A DNA stretch of 64,000 nucleotides, taken from Clostridium ljungdahlii (GTDB taxonomy: Bacteria; Bacillota; Clostridia; Clostridiales; Clostridiaceae). This document shows positions 54,274 through 64,000 of this stretch, in pieces. Within the stretch, counting starts at the first letter, position 1, and each line of letters opens with the position of its first letter. Position numbers and translations under genes: made by a program. The notes under the pieces are model-generated. The model searched no databases. It was given only the letters and a program-made list of their open reading frames with translations, and was not told the DNA's origin. The DNA is taken from contig NZ_LITT01000063.1 in NCBI RefSeq assembly GCF_001636845.1, forward strand, positions 97,325-161,324, given 5' to 3'.

Positions 54274-54870
54274 ACTATAACACAACTCCTTTCCAATTTA
54301 GCATTTATTTTTTCTTTACTTATTATATATGGAGCGCAATAAATACATTACTCTCATGTAAACTAACATTTATAAAAGCAATCAATTCACCTAATTATAA
54401 ATCCTAAAGTTTTACTATTAAATTATATATTCACTAAGTTACAATGTCAATACAAAATGACGACTACAAAAATGGATAAAAAACATTACCTGTTAATATT
54501 TTTTATCGGTTTTTGTGGATAACTTCTTGAATAGGTAGTTAGGTTTTGATATTATAAATAGAGACCTGTTAATAACTTTAAAAATATATAACTTATCCAC
54601 AACTGTGGATAAAAATGTGCATAAGTTGTTTTATTTTATATAAACTTCCTATTCATTTATACATTTTTAACTATTTTACTAACATTATTCATTGTAGATA
54701 ATGTTAATATTTATTTTACGGTTATTGTTTATAACTTTTTTTATTTAAAAGATATAAACATATTTATAAACATGTGAATATTTTTATAAACATATGTCAA
54801 GAAAATATAATGACGTTTATAATCATGTAAATATGTTGTGAATTATTTTTCTAAGACTGGAGGATACAAA
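54274..54870. other. oriC, left part, with DnaA boxes and AT-rich unwinding region
   Basis: DnaA boxes (TTATCCACA or complement) lie at 54514-54522, 54593-54601 and 54604-54612, with a one-mismatch box TGTGCATAA at 54616-54624; the central two face each other three bases apart. The stretch from about 54640 to 54835 is extremely AT-rich and contains the direct repeat TATTT(TT)ATAAACAT(G/A)TG at 54761-54776 and 54779-54796, a plausible unwinding element. The dnaA and rpmH promoters must also lie here. Confidence 0.85.
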
Positions 54871-56223
54871 ATGAATGCCCATCCAAAAGAAATATGGGAA
54901 CAATCTTTAAACATAATAAATGGTGAAATTACTGAAGTAAGCTTTAACACATGGATTAAAAGTATTACTCCTGTATCTATTGAAAATGACACCTTCATAT
55001 TAAGTGTACCAAATGACCTTACCAAAGGCATATTAACTAGTAAATATAAAAATCTAATAACTAATGCTCTAAAATTAATTACTTCAAAAAAATACAACAT
55101 TAAATTTTTAATTGCCTCTGAATCAGAAGAAGCTTTAACATTAGACAATACTAACAAAAAACACAATAAAAATTCCGTATTGGTAAATGATGAAATGTCA
55201 ACCATGCTAAATCCAAAATATACTTTTGATTCCTTTGTTATAGGCAATAGTAATAGATTCGCTCATGCAGCTTCACTTGCTGTAGCTGAATCACCTTCAA
55301 AAGCATATAACCCTCTATTCATATACGGAGGCGTAGGACTAGGCAAAACTCATTTAATGCATGCTATAGGACACTACATATTAAACAATAATAGTAAATC
55401 TAAAGTAGTATACGTTTCATCTGAAAAATTTACAAACGAGCTTATAAATTCAATAAAAGATGATAAAAATGTAGAATTTAGAAATAAATATAGAAATATA
55501 GATGTACTCTTAATAGATGATATACAATTTATTGCAGGTAAAGAAAGAACTCAAGAGGAATTTTTTCATACCTTCAATGCATTATACGAAGCTAATAAAC
55601 AAATAATTCTATCCAGTGATAGACCACCAAAAGAAATCCCTACATTAGAAGATAGACTTAGATCTAGATTTGAATGGGGACTTATAGCAGACATTCAACC
55701 ACCAGACTTTGAAACTAGAATGGCTATATTAAAAAAGAAAGCAGACGTGGAAAATTTAAATATTCCTAATGAAGTAATGGTGTATATAGCTACTAAAATT
55801 AAATCTAACATTAGAGAACTTGAAGGTGCCCTAATAAGGATAGTCGCTTTCTCTTCACTTACAAATAAAGAAATAAGTATAGATTTGGCAGTAGAGGCTT
55901 TAAAAGATATAATTTCAAGCAAACAATCAAAACAAGTTACTATAGACTTAATACAAGATGTAGTTGCCAACTATTATAACTTAAAAGTAGATGATTTAAA
56001 ATCTGCAAGAAGAACAAGAAATGTAGCTTTTCCAAGGCAAATAGCTATGTACTTGTGTAGAAAACTTACAGATATGTCTTTGCCAAAAATCGGAGAAGAA
56101 TTTGGTGGAAGAGATCATACTACCGTAATACATGCCTATGAAAAAATATCAACTAATTTAAAACAGGATGAAAGTCTTCAAAATGCTATAGGCGATTTAA
56201 CAAAACGACTAAACCAAAATTAA
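54871..56223 (+). CDS. dnaA: Chromosomal replication initiator DnaA
   Basis: A 450-residue initiator with domain I ([29 protein letters not shown]), a short variable domain II, AAA+ domain III ([52 protein letters not shown]) and DNA-binding domain IV with the signature [16 protein letters not shown]. The ATG at 54871 has CTGGAGGA upstream; an earlier GTG at 54838 adds non-family residues. Flanked on both sides by DnaA boxes. Confidence 0.98.
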   Translation: MNAHPKEIWEQSLNIINGEITEVSFNTWIKSITPVSIENDTFILSVPNDLTKGILTSKYKNLITNALKLITSKKYNIKFLIASESEEALTLDNTNKKHNKNSVLVNDEMSTMLNPKYTFDSFVIGNSNRFAHAASLAVAESPSKAYNPLFIYGGVGLGKTHLMHAIGHYILNNNSKSKVVYVSSEKFTNELINSIKDDKNVEFRNKYRNIDVLLIDDIQFIAGKERTQEEFFHTFNALYEANKQIILSSDRPPKEIPTLEDRLRSRFEWGLIADIQPPDFETRMAILKKKADVENLNIPNEVMVYIATKIKSNIRELEGALIRIVAFSSLTNKEISIDLAVEALKDIISSKQSKQVTIDLIQDVVANYYNLKVDDLKSARRTRNVAFPRQIAMYLCRKLTDMSLPKIGEEFGGRDHTTVIHAYEKISTNLKQDESLQNAIGDLTKRLNQN

Positions 56224-56479
56224 ATATCAACAACTGTTAATATTATTTAGTAATAACACTGTGCATAAAAAATATTAATATTTTTTTTTCTAATTATGTG
56301 GATAACGTCAATTTTTATCAATTACTTATCCACAATTATTTTTCGCATTTTTTTATTCAATATCAACGCATTCAAAGGTTATCCACATAATCACAGTCCC
56401 TACTACTATTATTACTAAATTTAATTAATTATCTATGTTCTATATATCTTTCTACATTGTGAATAAAGGAGGACATTAA
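56224..56479. other. oriC, right part, with DnaA boxes between dnaA and dnaN
   Basis: Perfect boxes at 56297-56305 (TGTGGATAA), 56326-56334 (TTATCCACA) and 56379-56387 (TTATCCACA). With the boxes upstream of dnaA this makes a bipartite origin of the Bacillus type, which would allow dnaA looping and autoregulation. The dnaN ribosome binding site AAAGGAGG follows. Confidence 0.85.
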
Positions 56480-57583
56480 ATGAATTTTATATGTACAAAA
56501 ACAGAATTACAAGAAGCTATTTCAATAGCACAAAAAGCTATTACAGGGAAATCCAGCATGCCAATATTAAATGGTCTACTTATTACAACCTGTAAAAATC
56601 AAATTAAATTAACTGGATCAGATATAGACCTCAGTATAGAAACAAAAATAAATGCAGAAATAAAGGAAGAAGGATCTGTAGTAGTTGATTCTAGAATATT
56701 TGGAGAAATTATAAGAAAATTACCTAATGACAATATAAATATTTCTACTACAGAAAATAATTCAATAGAAATAATATGTCAAAAATCTAAATTTAATCTA
56801 ATTCATATGAATGCAGAAGATTTTCCTGAAATACCTAATATAAATGAAAATATTATTTTCTTAATACCTCAAAAAATACTAAAAGATATGATAAAAAGTA
56901 CTATTTTCGCTGCAGCTCAAGATGAAACCAGACCTATACTTACAGGCATTTTATTTGAAATCAAGGACAAAAAATTAAATTTAGTAGCGTTAGACGGATA
57001 TAGATTAGCTTTAAAATCAGAATATCTTAATACAGAAAACATAATAAATGCTGTAATTCCAGAAAAAACATTAAATGAAGTTTCTAAAATCTTAGAAGAT
57101 AATGATAAAAATGTAAATATAACTTTTACACCTAATCACATACTTTTTAATTTAGATAATACTAAAATTATATCTAGATTACTGGAAGGTGAATTTATAA
57201 AATATAATTCTATAATTCCAGATGAATTTAATTTGCAAGTAACAGCTAAAAGAGAAGAACTTTTAAGTTGCATTGAAAGAGCTTCACTAATGGCTAAAGA
57301 CAGTAATACCAATTTAATAAAGTTAGAAATAGAAGAAAACAACATGATAATAACTTCAAATTCTCAATTAGGAATGGTCAGAGAAGAACTAAACATATTA
57401 TTGCAAGGAGACACACTAAAAATTGCATTTAATTCAAAATACTTAATAGATGTTTTAAAAATAATGGATGAAGAAGAAATTATTATGAAATTCTCCAGCA
57501 GTGTAAGTCCATGCGTAATCAAAAATAAGGATAAAGATAATTGCACTTATTTAGTACTTCCTGTAAGGCTTTTAAACAATTAA
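56480..57583 (+). CDS. dnaN: DNA polymerase III beta subunit (sliding clamp)
   Basis: A 367-residue clamp with MNFICTKTELQEAISIAQKAITGKSSMPILNGLLI, FAAAQDETRPILTGILFEI, ALDGYRLALK and the C-terminal YLVLPVRL that lines the peptide-binding pocket. Standard length and place downstream of dnaA. Confidence 0.98.
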   Translation: MNFICTKTELQEAISIAQKAITGKSSMPILNGLLITTCKNQIKLTGSDIDLSIETKINAEIKEEGSVVVDSRIFGEIIRKLPNDNINISTTENNSIEIICQKSKFNLIHMNAEDFPEIPNINENIIFLIPQKILKDMIKSTIFAAAQDETRPILTGILFEIKDKKLNLVALDGYRLALKSEYLNTENIINAVIPEKTLNEVSKILEDNDKNVNITFTPNHILFNLDNTKIISRLLEGEFIKYNSIIPDEFNLQVTAKREELLSCIERASLMAKDSNTNLIKLEIEENNMIITSNSQLGMVREELNILLQGDTLKIAFNSKYLIDVLKIMDEEEIIMKFSSSVSPCVIKNKDKDNCTYLVLPVRLLNN

Positions 57584-57610
57584 AAATAAAAAAATTGGAG
57601 ATAATAGAAA

Positions 57611-57817
57611 ATGAATGAAATTAAAATTAATACAGATATAATAAAATTAGATTCTTTTCTAAAATGGTGCGGGGCTGTTTCACAAGGCTCTGAAGCTAAA
57701 ATGTTTATAAAAGATGGAATGGTAAAGGTAAATGGAGAAGTGGAAACGAGAAGAGGAAGAAAACTTTCGCAAGGATTTACAGTTGAATTTCAAGAAAAAA
57801 CTTATAAAATTATATAG
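57611..57817 (+). CDS. yaaA: S4-domain RNA-binding protein YaaA (RlbA)
   Basis: A 68-residue S4 domain: IKLDSFLKWCGAVSQGSEAKMFIKDGMVKVNGEVETRRGRKLSQGFTVEF. The family lies between dnaN and recF in Firmicutes and is linked to ribosome assembly. It begins 28 bp after dnaN with a TTGGAG ribosome binding site. Confidence 0.93.
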   Translation: MNEIKINTDIIKLDSFLKWCGAVSQGSEAKMFIKDGMVKVNGEVETRRGRKLSQGFTVEFQEKTYKII

Positions 57818-57886
57818 GTGCAATTAGAAATTTAGTATTAAATGTGCATTATATATTGTGATATAATTATAAATAGGTGTTTTTAT

Positions 57887-58987
57887 ATGTATATCAAGTA
57901 TTTAAAACTTATTAATTTTAGAAACTATAAGGAACTAGAAATAGAATTTGATAAAAATTTGAATGTATTTATAGGAGATAATGCACAAGGAAAAACGAAT
58001 ATATTAGAGAGTATATACTATTGCAGTATAGGCAAGTCACCAAGAACAAATAAGGATAAGGAATTAATAAATTGGAATGGCAAATATGCTTATATAAAAG
58101 CTGGGGTATATAGTTCATCACACAACTTAAATGATAAAAAAATAGAGATAAAGATATTCAAAGAAGGCAAAAAGGGAATAAACATAAATTCTATAAGGGT
58201 AAATAAACTGTCTGAACTTATGGGAATTTTTAATGTAGTAATGTTTTCTCCAGAAGATTTAAAAATAATAAAAGAATCTCCTTCTTTCAGAAGAAAGTTT
58301 TTGGATATAGAGCTGTGTAAATTCAGTAAAAGATATTATTATAACTTAGTTCAATATAACAAGGTCCTAAGTGAAAGAAATTTATTGCTTAGAAAACGGA
58401 GTAGCAGTAATAGTGATATTCTTGATATATATGATATCCAATTGTCTAAATATGGTGCAGTTATAATAGATCTCAGAAATAAATACATAAACAAACTTAG
58501 CAAAATGGGTAAAATTATTCATGAAGATATAACTTCACAAACTGAAAAAATAGAATTTAAATATGTAACATCTATAACAGACTTAGATAATATAGAAAAC
58601 AGCTTGTTTAAAGTTTTGGAAACTAATAGACAAAGGGATATAGAAAAAGGTATTACCCTCTATGGTCCACATAGGGATGATTTTGTTACGAGCATAAATG
58701 GTATAAATGTAAGAAACTTTGGTTCCCAAGGACAACAGAGGACATCAGTTCTAACTATGAAATTTGCGTCTCTTGAAATAATAAAAGAAATTACAGGAGA
58801 ATATCCCGTTTTGCTACTGGATGATGTTTTATCTGAACTAGATGCAAATAGACAAAAGTATATATTAAATTCTATAAATGAAATACAAACATTTATAACG
58901 GGTACAGGAATTGGCGGCATTAAAAAAAATGTAAAAAAAGAAAATCAAATATTTATTGTAAAGAGTGGAAAGATGAATAGAATTTAA
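57887..58987 (+). CDS. recF: DNA replication and repair protein RecF
   Basis: A 366-residue SMC-like ATPase with LKLINFRNYKELEIEFDKNLNVFIGDNAQGKTNILESIYYCSIGKSPRT (Walker A), the signature RNFGSQGQQRTSVLTMKFASLEII and Walker B PVLLLDDVLSELDANRQ. The ATG at 57887 begins the family sequence; an upstream frame to 57842 adds non-conserved residues. It acts in RecA loading at gaps. Confidence 0.96.
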   Translation: MYIKYLKLINFRNYKELEIEFDKNLNVFIGDNAQGKTNILESIYYCSIGKSPRTNKDKELINWNGKYAYIKAGVYSSSHNLNDKKIEIKIFKEGKKGININSIRVNKLSELMGIFNVVMFSPEDLKIIKESPSFRRKFLDIELCKFSKRYYYNLVQYNKVLSERNLLLRKRSSSNSDILDIYDIQLSKYGAVIIDLRNKYINKLSKMGKIIHEDITSQTEKIEFKYVTSITDLDNIENSLFKVLETNRQRDIEKGITLYGPHRDDFVTSINGINVRNFGSQGQQRTSVLTMKFASLEIIKEITGEYPVLLLDDVLSELDANRQKYILNSINEIQTFITGTGIGGIKKNVKKENQIFIVKSGKMNRI

Positions 58988-59005
58988 TTTTGAAAGGAGA
59001 TTGTT

Positions 59006-59269
59006 ATGTTTTTACATTTAGGTGAAAATATAGTTGTTCCGATAAAAGATATAATTGGAATATTTGATATTGAAACTTCAACATATAATTCTGATACAAC
59101 CCAATTTTTAAGAATGGCTGAAGAAGATGGATTTGTTCAAAAAATTACAAAAGATAAACCTAAATCATTCATTATTGCGGAAGTAAATAAAAAAAGTAGA
59201 ATTTATTTATCACCTATATCTTCATCCACACTAGCTAAAAGGTCAGAAATTTTATGTTACGAACTCTAA
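59006..59269 (+). CDS. remB: Extracellular matrix regulator RemB-like protein (DUF370)
   Basis: An 87-residue protein, MFLHLGENIVVPIKDIIGIFDIETSTYNSDTTQFLRMAEEDGFVQKI, of the RemA/RemB family, in the yaaB position between recF and gyrB. RemA in Bacillus is a DNA-binding regulator of matrix and osmoprotection genes; the role of RemB is less clear. Confidence 0.9.
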   Translation: MFLHLGENIVVPIKDIIGIFDIETSTYNSDTTQFLRMAEEDGFVQKITKDKPKSFIIAEVNKKSRIYLSPISSSTLAKRSEILCYEL

Positions 59270-59274
59270 AATAG

Positions 59275-61200
<1,926 letters not shown>

Positions 61201-61217
61201 GTAGAGAGGTGTAATAG

Positions 61218-63665
61218 ATGTTTGATGAAGGAAAAATTTTACCAGTAGACATAAGCCGTGAAATGAAGAAAAGTTATATAGACTATGCTATGAGTGTTAT
61301 TGTAAGCCGTGCACTTCCAGATGTACGTGATGGATTAAAGCCAGTTCACAGAAGAATACTGTACTCTATGTATGAGTTAGGACTTACTCCTGAGAAGGGC
61401 TATAGGAAGTGTGCAAGAATTGTAGGAGATGTTTTAGGTAAATATCATCCTCATGGTGATACAGCAGTTTATGATGCTCTAGTTAGATTGGCACAAGACT
61501 TCTCTATCAGGTATACTCTAGTTGATGGTCATGGAAATTTTGGTTCAGTAGATGGAGATAGTGCGGCAGCAATGAGGTATACTGAAGCTAAAATGAATAA
61601 GATAACACTTGAAATGCTAAGGGGAATAAATAAAAATACAGTAGATTTCGTCCCAAACTTTGATGGTGAAGAAAAAGAACCTTCAGTTTTACCTTCAAGA
61701 TTTCCTAATTTGCTTGTAAATGGTTCTGCTGGAATAGCAGTAGGTATGGCTACAAATATACCACCTCATAATCTTACTGAAGTTATAAATGGTGTCATAA
61801 TGATAATAGACAATCCAGATATAACAATTAGTGAGCTTATGACATCTATAAAAGGTCCTGATTTTCCAACTGCAGGAATAATAATTGGCACATCAGGCAT
61901 AAGAAGTGCTTATGAAACTGGAAGAGGAAAAATATTAGTAAGGGCTAAAGCTGAAATTGAGGAAGTTAAGGGTAGAAATAGAATAATAATAACTGAAATT
62001 CCATATCAAGTTAATAAATCGAAGCTTATAGAAAATATGGCTGACCTTGTTAAGAATAAAAAAATAGATGGAATATCTGATATTAGAGATGAATCAGATA
62101 GAGATGGAATGAGAATAGTTATAGAATTAAAAAGAGATGCAAATCCTAATGTAACTCTTAACCAGCTGTACAAACATACAAGGATGCAGGATACTTTTGG
62201 AATTATAATGATTTCTCTTGTAAATAATGAACCAAAAGTACTGAATTTAAAGCAGATGCTTGTATATTATTTACAATTTCAAGAAGAAATTGTAACAAGA
62301 AGAACTAAATTTGATTTAGATAAAGCTCAAGCTAGAGCTCATATTCTAGAAGGATTAAAAATAGCATTAGATCATATAGATGAGGTAATACGTCTAATAA
62401 GATCATCTAAAACTACAGAAAATGCTAGGAATGGGTTAATGTCTGAATTTAGTCTTTCAGAAAAACAGGCTCAAGCTATCTTGGATATGAGACTTCAAAG
62501 ACTTACAGGTCTTGAAAGAGAAAAAATTGAAAATGAATATAATGAATTGATGGAAACAATAAAACATCTGAAGGAAATACTAGAAAATAAAGAATTGCTG
62601 TTGAAGATAATTAAAGATGAATTAATTGAGATAAGAGATAAATATGGTGATGAAAGAAAAACTGAAATACAAATAAGCAATGATGATATAAATATTGAAG
62701 ATCTTATTGAAGAGCAGGAAGTAGTAATAACTCTAACTCATTCAGGATATATAAAAAGAATTTCTGCTGATACCTATTCTTCCCAAAGAAGAGGGGGAAA
62801 GGGAATACAAGCAATGTCTACAAAAGAGGATGATTTTGTAGAGCACATATTTATTACATCAACCCACAATAATATTTTATTTTTCACTAACAAAGGTAAA
62901 GTGTATAAATTAAAGGGTTATGAAATCCCTGATGCGGGTAGAACGGCTAAAGGAACAAATTTAGTTAATTTAATACCTCTACAAGGAGACGAGCAAATTC
63001 AAGCAGTTATATCCTTTAAGGAAGTTGATAAGGACAATTATTTTATCATGGCTACTAGATGTGGATTGATAAAGAAGACTAAGATAAGTCAGTATGCTTC
63101 TATAAGAAAAAATGGATTAAATGCTATAAATTTAAAAGATGAAGATGAACTTATAGGAGTTAGAATGACTACAGGTAAGAGTCAAATTCTTATTTTCACT
63201 AAAAATGGATATGCTATAAGATTCAGTGAAAATGATGTAAGACCTACAGGAAGAAATACGACAGGAGTAAGAGCCATAACTTTAAGAACTGGTGATATAG
63301 CTGTAGCTATGGATATCGTAGATAAGTCTCAAGATGTTCTTGTAATTAGTGAGAATGGATTTGGTAAAAGAACTCCAGTATCCGAATATACTATTCATAG
63401 AAGAGGTGGAAAAGGAATTATCACTTACAAAGTTACAGAGAAGACCGGTTTAATAGTTGGTGCTAGAGTTGTAAAAGATGAGGATGAAATGATGCTCATA
63501 AATAGCAGTAATGTAGCTATAAGGCTCAATGTATCTGAGATTTCTGTTACAAATAGAAATACTATGGGAGTTACTCTCATGAGAACAGATGAAGAACAGA
63601 GGGTTGTTGCAATTGCTAAGATAAATTGTAGTGATGATACAGATGATAAACAAGTAGAGGAATAG
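61218..63665 (+). CDS. gyrA: DNA gyrase subunit A
   Basis: An 815-residue DNA-cleaving subunit. [55 protein letters not shown] (quinolone region) and the catalytic tyrosine in [12 protein letters not shown] are visible. The C-terminal wrapping domain begins with the GyrA box QRRGGKG, marking gyrase rather than topoisomerase IV. The quinolone region reads GDTAVYDA, with threonine rather than serine at the usual first resistance position; that can be natural in Firmicutes. The C-terminus ends acidic ([10 protein letters not shown]). Confidence 0.98.
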   Translation: MFDEGKILPVDISREMKKSYIDYAMSVIVSRALPDVRDGLKPVHRRILYSMYELGLTPEKGYRKCARIVGDVLGKYHPHGDTAVYDALVRLAQDFSIRYTLVDGHGNFGSVDGDSAAAMRYTEAKMNKITLEMLRGINKNTVDFVPNFDGEEKEPSVLPSRFPNLLVNGSAGIAVGMATNIPPHNLTEVINGVIMIIDNPDITISELMTSIKGPDFPTAGIIIGTSGIRSAYETGRGKILVRAKAEIEEVKGRNRIIITEIPYQVNKSKLIENMADLVKNKKIDGISDIRDESDRDGMRIVIELKRDANPNVTLNQLYKHTRMQDTFGIIMISLVNNEPKVLNLKQMLVYYLQFQEEIVTRRTKFDLDKAQARAHILEGLKIALDHIDEVIRLIRSSKTTENARNGLMSEFSLSEKQAQAILDMRLQRLTGLEREKIENEYNELMETIKHLKEILENKELLLKIIKDELIEIRDKYGDERKTEIQISNDDINIEDLIEEQEVVITLTHSGYIKRISADTYSSQRRGGKGIQAMSTKEDDFVEHIFITSTHNNILFFTNKGKVYKLKGYEIPDAGRTAKGTNLVNLIPLQGDEQIQAVISFKEVDKDNYFIMATRCGLIKKTKISQYASIRKNGLNAINLKDEDELIGVRMTTGKSQILIFTKNGYAIRFSENDVRPTGRNTTGVRAITLRTGDIAVAMDIVDKSQDVLVISENGFGKRTPVSEYTIHRRGGKGIITYKVTEKTGLIVGARVVKDEDEMMLINSSNVAIRLNVSEISVTNRNTMGVTLMRTDEEQRVVAIAKINCSDDTDDKQVEE

Positions 63666-63756
63666 TAGGTGCATTTAAATTAAGCAGAATTAATACTATT
63701 TAATTTTATATGTATGATATATAAAACGTGTTAAATGGTTTAAATAAAATAAAGGG

Positions 63757-63787
63757 ACTGTCGCACTAAAAAAATTAGTGTGACAGT
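63757..63787 (+). terminator. Hairpin after gyrA, probably at the left end of the insertion sequence
   Basis: ACTGTCGCACTAA and TTAGTGTGACAGT pair over 13 bp with one G-T position and an A-rich loop, followed by TTTTT. It can terminate gyrA. It also resembles the subterminal hairpins of IS1182-family ends, whose transposase starts 62 bp further on. Confidence 0.7.
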
Positions 63788-63849
63788 TTTTGTATAAAAA
63801 AATAAATCTCTCACTCGGAAGAGTGAAAGATTTATGGTAAAATTAATAT

Positions 63850-64000
63850 ATGACAAAATACATTAATTTACACAAAAATTATACTTCAAATCGTGGAAAT
63901 TATCAATTAAAACTTCCACTAAATATTGAGTACATGATTCCAGATGATGATTCGGTGCGTTTGCTAAGTCAATTTATTGAGGAGATGGATTTAACAGATT
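63850..64000 (+). mobile_element. IS1182-family transposase, N-terminal part only
   Basis: From ATG at 63850 the frame reads MTKYINLHKNYTSNRGNYQL, then KLPLNIEYMIPDDDSVRLLSQFIEEMD to the window end, without a stop. This is the N-terminal DUF772-type segment of IS1182-family transposases (YQ-LPLNLE-LIP-DDSVRLLS). The rest lies outside the window, so intactness cannot be judged. No good ribosome binding site is seen (GGTAAAATTAAT). It occupies the slot where many clostridia carry an rRNA operon after gyrA. Confidence 0.85.

Overview
The window looks like the replication-origin region of a low-GC Firmicute of the genus Clostridium in the broad sense. The signs are the gene set rnpA-rpmH / dnaA-dnaN-yaaA-recF-remB-gyrB-gyrA, the sporulation protein YyaC, strong AGGAGG ribosome binding sites and very AT-rich intergenic DNA. 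A stand-alone carbon monoxide dehydrogenase and a nitrogenase-like operon suggest a strict anaerobe, possibly of the acetogenic or solventogenic clostridia; the species is inference only.

Layout. (1) 1-10.2 kb: an agmatine catabolic regulon. It holds an agmatine deiminase (cut by the window edge), an agmatine/putrescine exchanger, putrescine carbamoyltransferase and carbamate kinase, split into two operons around two near-identical tandem sigma-54 activators. Four -24/-12 promoters and a shared ATGTCA-N3-TGACAT-type palindrome tie the set together. A metal-dependent amidohydrolase with its own -24/-12 promoter and a membrane sensor lacking a chemotaxis signalling tip lie inside. (2) 10.4-21.1 kb: amino-sugar and cell-wall sugar use. 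It has a mannose-type PTS behind a sigma-54 promoter, a LevR-type activator, a YbbE-like serine hydrolase, MurQ, NagB, NagA and a NagR regulator broken by a frameshift. (3) 21.1-31 kb: a nitrogenase-like operon (NifD-, NifK-, NifH- and NifB-like) without nifEN, facing a lone cooS; then a MocR and a LysR regulator. The nif-like operon and cooS share a 66-bp promoter-proximal block (52 of 66 identical by hand alignment, no gaps, same orientation to the gene), which suggests a common activator. (4) 31.3-32.7 kb: tRNA-Thr and two tandem Hsp20 genes behind a CtsR operator. (5) 32.7-54.3 kb: conserved housekeeping genes running leftward (dnaB, lonC, rplI, gdpP, rpsR-ssb-rpsF, parAB, noc-like, rsmG, mnmG, mnmE, jag, yidC, yidD, rnpA, rpmH). 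(6) 54.3-56.5 kb: a two-part oriC on both sides of dnaA. (7) 54.9-63.7 kb: the rightward dnaA-gyrA block, ended by a hairpin and the left part of an IS1182-family insertion.

Most interesting signals: the nitrogenase-like system, which keeps the P-cluster and cofactor cysteines but lacks the cofactor histidine, together with the promoter block it shares with the CO dehydrogenase; the sigma-54 agmatine regulon; a 68-bp dispersed repeat whose two copies differ in ways that preserve a hairpin; and a small UPF0180 gene with an apparent AUA start and its ribosome binding site buried in a long inverted repeat. All homology calls come from reading the protein sequences; no search was run.
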